A DNA stretch of 12,957 bases from DASWOJ01 sp036398775. GTDB taxonomy: Bacteria > Pseudomonadota > Alphaproteobacteria > Acetobacterales > Acetobacteraceae. The stretch lies in NCBI GenBank assembly GCA_036398775.1, contig DASWOJ010000268.1:1-12957 (forward strand). The letters are read 5' to 3'. Shown one piece after another: positions 1 to 5,846 of the stretch. The notes beneath the pieces were generated by a model. The model saw nothing but the letters and a program-made list of their open reading frames with translations. It did not search any database and was not told the origin of the DNA. A program made the position numbers and the translations under genes. The stretch's first letter is position 1, and each line of letters starts with the position of its first letter.

Positions 1-273
1 GACAGGCGCACGGCAGCCGATGGGCGACGCCGCGCAGGGCAGGCCACGCACCCATGCTAGGTGCAGCGGCGCCGCACCAGCCCGCACAGGGCGCGCTGGC
101 AGGGGGCTGGACGCCTCCAGACGGGCGGGACGGGCTAGGACAGCCGCCGACCGGCAGCCGTCGCAGAGGGTGCGCGCAAGTCCGCGGAAGCGGACGGCAG
201 GCTCGACGCCATGGCAGCGCCGGCAGACGCGGGGGCCGCGTGGCGCGGCAGCGAGGGTGGCGGCGAGGGGCAT
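1..273 (-). CDS. Zinc-finger/HNH-like phage protein, N-terminal part (runs off the left edge)
   Basis: An open frame reads leftward from the ATG at 273 to the window edge without a stop, giving 91 visible residues. Two CxxC pairs (C17/C20 and C37/C40, context VCRRCH and LCDGC) form a likely zinc ribbon. After a Pro/Ala-rich linker comes HLAWVRGLPC at residues 71-80, then GCRAPV at the edge. That second block resembles the start of HNH-type phage proteins (DUF968/Ref-like), in which a short Cys/His region follows an LAxVRxLPC motif. The HNH histidines would lie outside the window, so nuclease activity is inference. An in-frame TGA at 307-309 limits the start to 273. The nearest Shine-Dalgarno-like stretch (AGGGGGG, 292-298) is rather far away, about 18 bases. 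It is the last visible gene of the leftward operon, 69 bases after the membrane protein gene. Family call moderate, coding status fairly good. Confidence 0.5.
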   Translation of the reverse strand, partial: MPLAATLAAAPRGPRVCRRCHGVEPAVRFRGLARTLCDGCRSAAVLARPARLEASSPLPARPVRAGAAPLHLAWVRGLPCAASPIGCRAPV

Positions 274-342
274 GGGTTGGGCCGTTGTTGCCCCCCTAGC
301 CTCTCGTCACGACCCCGCGCGCCGCCAAGAATCGGCGGCCGT

Positions 343-606
343 CTAGGGCGGCGGCGTGCCCCGCCGTTCGTCCCATCGCACGTAGCGGGGGCCGATCAGC
401 ACCAACGACACCAGCGCCAGCACCGCCCCAAGCACCACCGACGTCAGGACGTTCCACCAAAACGGCAGGAACAGGCCGCCCACCCAAGGCAGGGCGAAGG
501 CCAGGGCCGCATAGACCCCGCGATGCCGCCACCAGGGCACCGGATACGGCTCCCGCAGCACCAGCACGAGCAGCCTACGCACGGACGCCATCAACCGCTC
601 AGCCAT
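343..606 (-). CDS. Small two-helix membrane protein
   Basis: An 87-residue protein that I do not recognise. The N-terminus is basic and amphipathic (about residues 1-27, with several Arg). Two hydrophobic segments follow: about residues 30-50 (GVYAALAFALPWVGGLFLPF) and about 52-71 (LTSVVLGAVLALVSLVLIG). The tail is short, charged and proline-ending (RYVRWDERRGTPPP). It is therefore probably an inner-membrane hairpin. The ATG at 606 has a good ribosome site (GGAGG about 9 bases upstream) and overlaps the stop of the preceding gene by 8 bases, so it is translated in the same operon. Size and two-helix topology are compatible with a holin-like or superinfection-exclusion protein, but nothing in the sequence decides this. 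Its position in an early operon argues against a classical lysis gene. Confidence 0.65.
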   Translation of the reverse strand: MAERLMASVRRLLVLVLREPYPVPWWRHRGVYAALAFALPWVGGLFLPFWWNVLTSVVLGAVLALVSLVLIGPRYVRWDERRGTPPP

Positions 607-913
607 GCTCCACGACCTCCAGGACGATCTTGCGCGCCGGTAGGACGATCACGGCCACATCACCGATGCGAACAGGCGGACCCAGCCCCAGGAACACGCT
701 GTTTGCACCCCATACCAGCATCGGCTCCCCCATCTCCGCAGGCCACAGCGGCATCAACCGCCCGATCTCCGCCTCCACCGCGTCCAGGAAGGTCCGCGTC
801 GCCCGCGCGACCATCCGCTCCAGCCGCCCCTGGATCATCGCCGTTCCCGCCGGGTCCGGGTTGAAGGCGTCCGCCACCGCTTCCGGGATGGACCAACTCG
901 GCTTAGGCTGCAT
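599..913 (-). CDS. Hypothetical protein, 104 aa
   Basis: A 104-residue protein without a recognisable domain. It begins MQPKPSWSIPEAVADAF. A helical, charged middle follows (about residues 25-52, with ERMVARATRTFLDAVEAEI), then a beta-rich C-terminal half (about 65-104, ending VLPARKIVLEVVEHG). There is no signal peptide or convincing membrane segment. A longer frame opens at 1072, but the ATG at 913 is chosen because GGGAGG lies about 8 bases upstream and the extra N-terminus would be an Arg/Cys-rich shadow of the PEP-CTERM gene. It overlaps the end of that upstream gene by 11 bases and the start of the membrane protein gene by 8 bases, so the three are probably translated together. Confidence 0.6.
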   Translation of the reverse strand: MQPKPSWSIPEAVADAFNPDPAGTAMIQGRLERMVARATRTFLDAVEAEIGRLMPLWPAEMGEPMLVWGANSVFLGLGPPVRIGDVAVIVLPARKIVLEVVEHG

Positions 914-1649
914 GGCGAACCTCCCTCGCACGGCGACCGGACACCCGGCGGAACGCGAGGACGGCCGCAAGCGGCGGCAGCAGCAGCACGACGGCGCCAG
1001 GTTCCGGCACCGGCACCGGCACGGCCGCCGGCGTCCCACTGGACTCCAGGTGGGGAGGGACCGCCGGGCCAACCCCTGGCAGCTCCGCCCCGGGTGACAC
1101 GCCGCCGGCCCCGGTGTCCCCGGACGGCACGACCTGCAGCGTCACCACGTCGGTCAGGGCGCCGGCTGCATTCGCCGCCAGCACCGGCGACGCGCCCGCC
1201 CCCAGCGAGGCGATCACCCCTTGAGTCGCAACCGCCGGACCATTGGCCGCGCGCCGCAGCCTGCCCAGCGCGCCCACCGGGACGACCACGGGATACGGGC
1301 CATAGGCGCCGGCGCCGAAGCCATCGAGGGGACCGGCCGACCTGCCACCGCCGGACCGTCCGAAATCAAACGCGCGCGGCCCGAAACCGCCCCAGCTCAC
1401 GCCCGCAGGTCCAGCCGGGCCACCAGACCCACCCGCGCCGGATGACCCTCCGGCTTCACCCAGCCAGAATGCACCATGCGGCAACGGCGAGGGCAGCGGC
1501 CCGCAGTCATTCGCAAGCCCGCCCGCCGTCACCGCCACCACCGCGATTTTTGCCGGGGCGGACCAGCCGGGATGGCCCCGCAGGAACCGCAGCCAATCCG
1601 CGTTGCTGGCCAGGCGCGCGGCCGTAGCAGCCGGAGGACAGGGGATCAT
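903..1649 (-). CDS. PEP-CTERM-tailed Gly/Pro/Ala-rich protein in the phage operon
   Basis: A 248-residue low-complexity protein. Its C-terminus has the layout of a PEP-CTERM sorting signal: V-P-E-P at residues 214-217, a hydrophobic helix at about 218-233 (AVVLLLPPLAAVLAF), then a basic cluster with Arg pairs 234-235 and 239-240. In exosortase (EpsH/XrtA) systems such tails direct cleavage and surface or exopolysaccharide attachment. A hydrophobic stretch at about residues 31-46 (APAKIAVVAVTAGGLA) could be a non-cleaved anchor or an atypical signal sequence. The middle (about 60-125) is Gly/Ser/Pro/Phe-rich without Cys, and a second part (about 150-210) is Ala/Pro/Val-rich. The start at 1649 is supported by a 4-base ATGA overlap with the zinc-protein stop; an in-frame GTG at 1685 is less likely. 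The PEP-CTERM call rests on motif layout. Its role in a phage is unknown. Confidence 0.65.
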   Translation of the reverse strand: MIPCPPAATAARLASNADWLRFLRGHPGWSAPAKIAVVAVTAGGLANDCGPLPSPLPHGAFWLGEAGGSSGAGGSGGPAGPAGVSWGGFGPRAFDFGRSGGGRSAGPLDGFGAGAYGPYPVVVPVGALGRLRRAANGPAVATQGVIASLGAGASPVLAANAAGALTDVVTLQVVPSGDTGAGGVSPGAELPGVGPAVPPHLESSGTPAAVPVPVPEPGAVVLLLPPLAAVLAFRRVSGRRAREVRHAA

Positions 1650-1882
1650 GCCGCCACCGCCCCGGACCCTTCGCAGGCCTTGCACCCCATGGCGACCGTC
1701 GGCATTGGACGTCTCTCATGCGCAGTCATGACTTGCTCGACGCCCAGCCCAGCCGGCCCCGGGTCCCGCGCCACCGTCACGTAACCGGCCCCGCCGCACA
1801 CCGGGCAGACTTCCCACGCCCGGCCGCCCCGTTGGCAGTCGCCGCCGGAAAGGCCAGACTTCATCGGACCCACGTCTAACAT
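1646..1882 (-). CDS. Small CxxCxGxG zinc protein (DnaJ-type finger)
   Basis: A 78-residue protein with two CxxCxGxG-type motifs: CPVCGGAG at residues 26-33 and CKACEGSG at 67-74. These are separated by an Arg/Gly/Pro-rich loop. Paired motifs of this kind form the zinc centre of DnaJ-type cysteine-rich domains and of small phage zinc proteins, so one zinc ion is probably bound by the four cysteines. There is no J-domain in this protein. The start at 1882 shares one base with the upstream stop (TGATG) and its own stop overlaps the next start by ATGA, indicating strict translational coupling in both directions. A separate J-domain protein is encoded on the right arm (11157-11765). Whether the two work together is unknown. 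Longer in-frame extensions upstream are shadows of the 1882-2529 gene. Confidence 0.65.
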   Translation of the reverse strand: MLDVGPMKSGLSGGDCQRGGRAWEVCPVCGGAGYVTVARDPGPAGLGVEQVMTAHERRPMPTVAMGCKACEGSGAVAA

Positions 1883-2529
1883 CAAGACGCCCCTTCCGCG
1901 TCCAGCGTCGGACCATCTTTCGGCCTGGCCAGGTCCAGCAAGCCCATCAGGACCGCACGCACCGCAACCGGGATCGGCAGCGCCAGCAGCTCCGGCGTCA
2001 CATCGTCCGCCAGCATCGTCAGCGCCGTTGTCAGCCGCAGAAGCGCAACCTCGTCGGACGGTATGAGATGCACCGCCTGCCCCGGCTGTGCGCTGGCCGC
2101 CTTGTTCCATGCGCTGCGGAAGGCCTGCGCCTCCTCCTCCGAGAACTCCGGCGGCATCGAGATGCGCGGCGCCTGCCACAACGACGCCACCGCACCCAGC
2201 CGCCGGAACTCTTTGACCGCAGCCTCGACGTCCACCAGCCGGTCCGTGATCTGCCCGGTCCACCCCTCCATGCTCTCGATGCGCCCGCGCAGTTGCACGA
2301 CTTCGTTCTTCCGGCCGCCCGCCGGCTTGTAGGACTTTTCCAACACAGATGGTTTGTTGTTGGATTTGCCGTCCGCAGTCCGGGACGGTTCCCCGAACAT
2401 CAGCCGATGCCACAACGACCTCTTGCCGGGCGGACCCATCTTGTCCGGGATCGCGTCCCGCATCCGTCCCGCATCGGTGCCAGCGCCAGCCGCAACGCCC
2501 GCCAACCCGTCCATAACCGACCTATCCAT
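1882..2529 (-). CDS. Hypothetical coiled-coil protein, 215 aa
   Basis: I do not recognise this protein. Residues 1-75 are polar and probably disordered (several Gly, Lys, Asn). Residues about 76-112 form a likely coiled coil (NEVVQLRGRIESMEGW onward, with heptad-like hydrophobic spacing). A helical C-terminal region (about 128-202) carries EFSEEEAQAFRSAWNKAA and a leucine-rich stretch around 162-200. There is no signal peptide. The ATG at 2529 is preferred because AAGGGG lies 8 bases upstream; an in-frame TTG at 2535 would sit only 2 bases from that site. The first codons contain two copies of the GATGCGGGAC repeat described at 2455-2610, so coding and repeat functions overlap here. It follows the replication genes after 141 non-coding bases and is coupled to the zinc-protein gene downstream. 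Confidence 0.6.
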   Translation of the reverse strand: MDRSVMDGLAGVAAGAGTDAGRMRDAIPDKMGPPGKRSLWHRLMFGEPSRTADGKSNNKPSVLEKSYKPAGGRKNEVVQLRGRIESMEGWTGQITDRLVDVEAAVKEFRRLGAVASLWQAPRISMPPEFSEEEAQAFRSAWNKAASAQPGQAVHLIPSDEVALLRLTTALTMLADDVTPELLALPIPVAVRAVLMGLLDLARPKDGPTLDAEGAS

Positions 2530-2610
2530 GAACAACGCCCCTTCGTAAGCCTATGAAGTCCCAAAAGTCTCGCATCAGTCCCGCATCGTCCCGCATCGCC
2601 GTCCCACATC
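2455..2610 (-). repeat. Iteron-like direct repeats of GATGCGGGAC
   Basis: Six copies of a 10-mer, read on the minus strand as GATGCGGGAC, lie in two groups. The first is in the gap between two genes: 2567-2576 (one mismatch, GATGCGAGAC), 2578-2587 (exact), 2588-2597 (exact) and 2601-2610 (one mismatch, GATGTGGGAC). The second is inside the start of the next gene: 2455-2464 and 2466-2475 (both exact). Start-to-start spacing within the groups is 10-13 bases, about one helical turn, which is typical of binding sites for replication initiators or multimeric regulators. The last copy is also part of a small inverted repeat, GTCCC at 2601-2605 and GGGAC at 2612-2616. Directly downstream of the replication genes, a role as an origin or initiator-binding array is plausible but unproven. 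Confidence 0.6.
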
Positions 2611-2670
2611 GAGGGACCACAGCCGACGGACGATCACAGAGACATCCCACCCGCCTTTTTCGGTCCGGGA

Positions 2671-3462
2671 TCATGGGGGCCGCGACCTCCCAAGCGGCGC
2701 CAGTCCCATCTCCCGCCGCCGGGCCGCTCGCATCTCCCGCAGTTGGTCCGCTGTAGGATACCGCGTCGCCCGGGGTCCCTGCTTCGCCACCACCGCCTCG
2801 ATTTGCTCCGCCACACCCCGCGCTTCCCTACGCACACCGCCTCCCCCCAGCTTGGCCACGATCCCCCGGACGATGCGTGCACGGCCTTCCGGGGTGGGAT
2901 CGTCCCAATCGGCGGCAGCGTCCGGGGCGGCGAGCACCGGCAGACCCGCCGCGATCTGTTCCAACGCGCTCCTCCTGGACGCCAACTCCGCGCCGATGGG
3001 CCGCAGGAATGCGTCAACCATCCCTGGCCCGGGCCACCAGTCCGACTTCTCGCCGTAGTGGCGGACGTATGAGGCGTAGGTTTCCCCGGTCCAGCACGCA
3101 CGCGGCAGGTCGCCGCACACGCCGAGCACAGCCGCCACCCGGAGCAGCTTGCCCTTCGTGTTCGGCGGGTTGTTGCAGCCGATGAATACCCGCTCCATCC
3201 AGGCGTCCACGACCTCGACGGCCGCCGGGGTGCACAGGTCCCGCATGGCCGCCACCAGGTCGCACGCCTCCGTGCCCAATGCCGGCGCCACGCCCGGCAG
3301 GTGCCGCCGGCTATCCAGCCGAACCAGCTCCACCGCACGCCGCAGTCCCGCGGACAGCTCAGGCGCCGGCAGCCGGGGCGGCAACGGGTCCCCAGCACCG
3401 GACGGGTCCCTCGCACCCGATGGATGCCGCTCGACCGACGGGATGCGCGCGATGTGGTTCAT
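2671..3462 (-). CDS. Replication-module protein in the helicase-loader position
   Basis: A 263-residue soluble protein. Residues 1-35 are Pro/Arg-rich and probably flexible. The core (about 36-175) is helical, with a notable stretch around residues 93-112 (FIGCNNPPNTKGKLLRVAAV) and an aromatic region at about 125-148 (TGETYASYVRHYGEKSDWW). The C-terminal part (about 190-263) is rich in Arg and Ala with heptad-like helices. I recognise no Walker motif or catalytic site. It lies immediately downstream of the replication initiator with an ATGA overlap (3459-3462). That is the place where lambda P or DnaC-type helicase loaders, or other primosome partners, usually sit, so a role in helicase recruitment is a positional inference. 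A longer frame from 3495 exists, but the coupled ATG at 3462 is the better start. Confidence 0.6.
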   Translation of the reverse strand: MNHIARIPSVERHPSGARDPSGAGDPLPPRLPAPELSAGLRRAVELVRLDSRRHLPGVAPALGTEACDLVAAMRDLCTPAAVEVVDAWMERVFIGCNNPPNTKGKLLRVAAVLGVCGDLPRACWTGETYASYVRHYGEKSDWWPGPGMVDAFLRPIGAELASRRSALEQIAAGLPVLAAPDAAADWDDPTPEGRARIVRGIVAKLGGGGVRREARGVAEQIEAVVAKQGPRATRYPTADQLREMRAARRREMGLAPLGRSRPP

Positions 3463-4667
3463 CCGCCGCCCCCAGCGGCTGCCAGGGCCGCCCACTTGTC
3501 GTACACGGCGTCCAGTGGCCCAGGACGGTCAGGACCCGCCCCAGCCCCTCCCTTGCCCCGTCCTGCCCCCGATTGAGGCTGCCGGCTGGAGTAGCCGCCT
3601 TCCATGAGGCATCGGAACTTCTCAGGCTTGATGAACAGGTCAATCGTGGGCTTGTAGGGATGCCCCGACCGCCCGGACCAGAAATCGCTTTCCTCGACCT
3701 TGACCAGCGCCGCGCGCCAGCCGTCCAGCCCGCCGAACGTCTGCAGGATGCGTGTGATACGGCCGCGACGGTCCGCCGACATGCTGGCCTGCGCCATCCC
3801 CAGCACCAGGGCCAGCGCGTTCCAGGCGTCCAACGCCGTCTGTGCGTTCGCCAGCGCGACCGGATCGCCCCTGGGCCGTTCGCGCTCGAAGCCGGACCGC
3901 ATGACCGGGCCGGCAGGTTCCTTGCGAACCGTCTTGACCGCCGTGGGTGGCATCGGCAGCGGCGCCTGCTTGGGCTGTTCCGGTGCGACGGACGGCACCT
4001 GCCCTTTTCGCAACCCGACCACGTTGTCCACCGGAGACGACGACCCATGCGCCGCGCCCTTCGCGCGGGGGGAGTCCGCAGGACTCCCTTCTTTCTTTCT
4101 ATCTTCTGATTCTGAGTCTGAGTCTGCCTTATGGGGGGGGTTAACCGTCTTTTCTTCTATCTCATTGGTATTGTTGATGATCGGTTGTTTTTTGCCCGTC
4201 GTGTCGCGCTCGACTGGCGCTCCAGTGGACGGCGAGTGGACCTCGACTGGAACGCGAATGATGGTCGAACCGGCGCTGCTTTTCGGCTTGAGCTTTGGAT
4301 TCCCACCCTTTTTTCCATCCTCCACCGACCGCAGATGCGTCGCATAATCGCGCACCATGCGCCGGCAGTAGATGGCGCCCCTAGAATCAACGCTGTAGAC
4401 TCCGTTGCGCTCCAACTCCGCCAGGAATGGCTCCACCGTCCGCCGGCTCCATCCAACGAGGCGGGCGATCTCCGCCTTCGTCATCGCCACGCCGTTCCGC
4501 GCCAGCACCCCGTATTCATCGGTCAGGTGCATGTTGCACATCATGCGCCACCACACCCCTGTTGCCCCCGGAGAGCACTGCGCCAGCAGCACGTCACACA
4601 GGACGTCCGTCGGTGACAGCTTCATCCATGGCCATTTGTCCGCGGCACCCCGCCGCCGCCGCGTCAC
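3459..4667 (-). CDS. Phage replication initiator (winged-helix, lambda O-type organisation)
   Basis: About 402 residues. The N-terminal block begins WPWMKLSPTDVL (residues 12-23) and contains a winged helix-turn-helix at about 62-100 (MTKAEIARLVGWSRRTVEPF), as in phage replication initiators that bind the origin. A long polar linker (about 118-265) includes an acidic SDSESED run encoded by an unusually AT-rich tract. The C-terminal domain (about 275-359) ends WRAALVKVEESDFWSGRSG through to FRCLMEGGY, the usual tail of phage primosome/initiator proteins that contacts the partner downstream. The GTG at 4667 is chosen because it lies about 10 bases after an AGG and leaves the palindrome at 4696-4710 in front of the gene. 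A TTG at 4727 with GGGGA upstream is a real alternative and would add 20 residues. The protein probably assembles the replisome together with the product of 2671-3462. Confidence 0.75.
   Translation of the reverse strand: MTRRRRGAADKWPWMKLSPTDVLCDVLLAQCSPGATGVWWRMMCNMHLTDEYGVLARNGVAMTKAEIARLVGWSRRTVEPFLAELERNGVYSVDSRGAIYCRRMVRDYATHLRSVEDGKKGGNPKLKPKSSAGSTIIRVPVEVHSPSTGAPVERDTTGKKQPIINNTNEIEEKTVNPPHKADSDSESEDRKKEGSPADSPRAKGAAHGSSSPVDNVVGLRKGQVPSVAPEQPKQAPLPMPPTAVKTVRKEPAGPVMRSGFERERPRGDPVALANAQTALDAWNALALVLGMAQASMSADRRGRITRILQTFGGLDGWRAALVKVEESDFWSGRSGHPYKPTIDLFIKPEKFRCLMEGGYSSRQPQSGAGRGKGGAGAGPDRPGPLDAVYDKWAALAAAGGGG
4085..4205. other. AT-rich, strand-asymmetric tract with hexamer repeats inside the initiator gene (candidate origin/DNA unwinding element)
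   Basis: In an otherwise very GC-rich window this stretch is rich in T on the plus strand (purines on the coding strand). It contains TCTTTCTTTCT-like runs and four tandem hexamers at 4105-4128 (TCTGAT, TCTGAG, TCTGAG, TCTGCC). A run of eight G lies at 4133-4140, followed by GTTAAC and several T-rich segments up to about 4200. It encodes the flexible linker of the initiator. In lambda the origin (iterons plus an AT-rich element) lies inside the O gene at the equivalent place. The position and composition fit an unwinding element, but no experiment or alignment supports this here. Confidence 0.4.
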
Positions 4668-4695
4668 GGAAAGGGGACCTGGAACCACCCCGATT

Positions 4696-4710
4696 CGCCC
4701 GAGTCGGGCG
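4696..4710. promoter_or_regulatory. Perfect 15-bp palindrome, candidate operator before the replication genes
   Basis: CGCCCGA-G-TCGGGCG is a perfect 7-bp inverted repeat around one central base. It sits 29 bases upstream of the preferred GTG start of the replication initiator, within the 173-base gap (4668-4840) after the HTH gene. Its size and symmetry suit a dimeric repressor, for example the small HTH protein encoded just upstream (4841-5125) or the Cro-like protein. No confident promoter boxes are visible next to it. A very short RNA hairpin from the same sequence is an alternative. The rest of this gap shows no gene. Confidence 0.35.
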
Positions 4711-4840
4711 GCTTGATGAACAGACAACGAACGTCCCCAGGAGCGGGGCTACAACGGCGGCGAAGACGGCGGCTTGGAACACACGTCATTACACGAAAAC
4801 CCATCTGAGCAAGCGCGGCTGGCCGCGTCGTTGGAAGGCG

Positions 4841-5125
4841 TCAAGCCGCCCGTGCGGCGTGATCGGGGAGGCCGGTGGGGGGTGCTGCCAAGCGCGCGGG
4901 ATAGCGCCGGTCGCGCAATTCCCGCGCCATGAAGGCCGCCACGTCATCGGCGCGGTAGAACAGCCGCCGCCCATGCCGGACCCAGGGCAGCGCAGGCCCG
5001 CCACCGCCGGGACGGCGCCAGTCAATCAGCGTGTGCGGACTGACCTGCAGCCTGGCCGCCGCCTCGACGGTCGTAAGCAGGATCACGCTAGGGGATTGGG
5101 CCGTTGGTTTGATATGCAGCGTCAT
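4841..5125 (-). CDS. Small HTH protein (MerR/excisionase-type, HTH_17-like)
   Basis: A 94-residue protein with a winged helix-turn-helix of the excisionase/MerR type. LLTTVEAAARLQVSPHTLIDWRR (residues 16-38, shown here as features: TVEAAARLQVSP turn helix, then recognition helix TLIDW) is followed by a wing region. A G-R-R-L-F-Y strand and a closing helix (FYRADDVAAFMARELRD, about 56-72) then complete the domain, as in HTH_17 proteins. The C-terminus is short and unstructured. Such proteins act as DNA-bending excision factors or as small transcription regulators; without an integrase in the window, regulation of the replication genes is the likelier job. The ATG at 5125 has GGAGG 4-5 bases upstream. 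An upstream ATG at 5173, three bases after the RusA stop, is possible but lacks a clear ribosome site. The 173 bases downstream hold the palindrome at 4696-4710. Confidence 0.7.
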   Translation of the reverse strand: MTLHIKPTAQSPSVILLTTVEAAARLQVSPHTLIDWRRPGGGGPALPWVRHGRRLFYRADDVAAFMARELRDRRYPARLAAPPTGLPDHAARAA

Positions 5126-5176
5126 GTAGCCTCCACGGTAAACTACGAACTTGAGCCTCATTTGAGTCATCATTTG

Positions 5177-5635
5177 TTAACCCAGTTGCCCACCAGGAAC
5201 CGACACGGGCAAGGGGGTGATGCGGACGACGGTGCACTGCTCCGCAACCCTGCGGACCTGTACCGCGACAACGTCCAGGACCAGGCAATCAGGGGTATCG
5301 TCCCGTACGATGGACAGGCCGGAGGGATGCAGAACCACCCAGCGTCCGCCGCTCCGCACGGGGTCCCCAGGCGGCAGAAGGCAGTCAAGCAACCCCTTGA
5401 CGCCGCCCCACAGGTTGTCCGTGTCAGGCACACGCAGCGAGCGCCGCTCGATACGCACCAACGCCCGCTCGAAGGGCACAGCCGGCCGCTGTCCCTGCGT
5501 CGCCAAGCGCACCAGGCCGGCGATGCGGGCGTTGGCCCGGCGCCGCACGCGCCAATGCTGCCGCAACATCTCGTTGAGCAGGGGCGTGGGCCGAGGCAGC
5601 CGGAACGTCAGGCCATCACTTGCCGCATCACTCAC
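5177..5635 (-). CDS. rusA: RusA-family Holliday-junction resolvase
   Basis: A 152-residue protein matching the RusA endodeoxyribonuclease family, which cuts four-way DNA junctions symmetrically during phage recombination and late replication. The family signature is clear: V-P-D-T-D-N at residues 69-74, a lysine at 80 and an aspartate at 84 in VKGLLD, then DD at 112-113. These are the acidic metal ligands and the conserved lysine. The N-terminal part carries a basic, helical DNA-contact region (QHWRVRRRANARIAGLVRL). It is somewhat longer than E. coli RusA (120 residues), with extra N- and C-terminal residues. The GTG at 5635 overlaps the stop of the Cro-like gene by eight bases (GTGAGTGA), so translation is coupled; a GTG at 5686 would overlap far more. 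Its place early in the leftward operon fits a replication/recombination module. Confidence 0.8.
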   Translation of the reverse strand: MSDAASDGLTFRLPRPTPLLNEMLRQHWRVRRRANARIAGLVRLATQGQRPAVPFERALVRIERRSLRVPDTDNLWGGVKGLLDCLLPPGDPVRSGGRWVVLHPSGLSIVRDDTPDCLVLDVVAVQVRRVAEQCTVVRITPLPVSVPGGQLG

Positions 5636-5846
5636 CGGCTGCGCCGGCGCCAGCCGCCGCGGCGCGCTCCCTGGCCATCCAGGCACGCACCCGGCCCGCC
5701 GTCTCGCGGCGGCACTCCCGCCCCTGCCGCAATCCCGTCACGAAGGCAGGGTCATGCAGGGCATCGCGGCCGATTCGGCTGGCGGGAATGCCAAAAAATG
5801 CGATAAAAGACTCAACCTCCGTCAATAAGTCATCCATTGTCCGCAC
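5628..5846 (-). CDS. Cro-like small DNA-binding protein
   Basis: A 72-residue basic protein. It resembles a widespread group of short phage and alphaproteobacterial HTH proteins: FIAFFGIPASRIGRDAL (about residues 14-30) then HDPAFVTGLRQGRE (31-44) and a closing helix ETAGRVRAWMARE (48-60). The second block reads as a turn and recognition helix. It is the first gene of the left arm and diverges from the repressor at 5943, the position of Cro in lambdoid phages, so an antagonist role is inferred from order. The GTG at 5846 is preferred because GGAGGGAGG lies just before it; an ATG at 5837 is possible. The C-terminus is alanine-rich. The promoter must lie within 5847-5942, where several repeats could be its operators. 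Confidence 0.6.
   Translation of the reverse strand: MRTMDDLLTEVESFIAFFGIPASRIGRDALHDPAFVTGLRQGRECRRETAGRVRAWMARERAAAAGAGAAGE

Noticed and set aside
316..343. GCCGCC (321-326) / GGCGGC (334-339) hairpin after the membrane protein gene, as a terminator
   Set aside because: Stem of six with no run of T on either strand; the downstream gene is likely co-transcribed.
211..864. Plus-strand frame of 217 codons at the left end
   Set aside because: Low-complexity Pro/Arg/Ser/His content without ribosome site, opposite genes with better evidence.
599..1072. Longer version of the 104-aa gene starting at 1072
   Set aside because: The extension is Arg/Cys-rich shadow of the PEP-CTERM gene, and the ATG at 913 has a strong ribosome site.
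4427..5806. Long plus-strand open frame (459 codons) opposite the left-arm genes
   Set aside because: Pro/Arg/His-rich translation without domains, antiparallel to the HTH and RusA genes that carry clear motifs; a GC-rich shadow frame.
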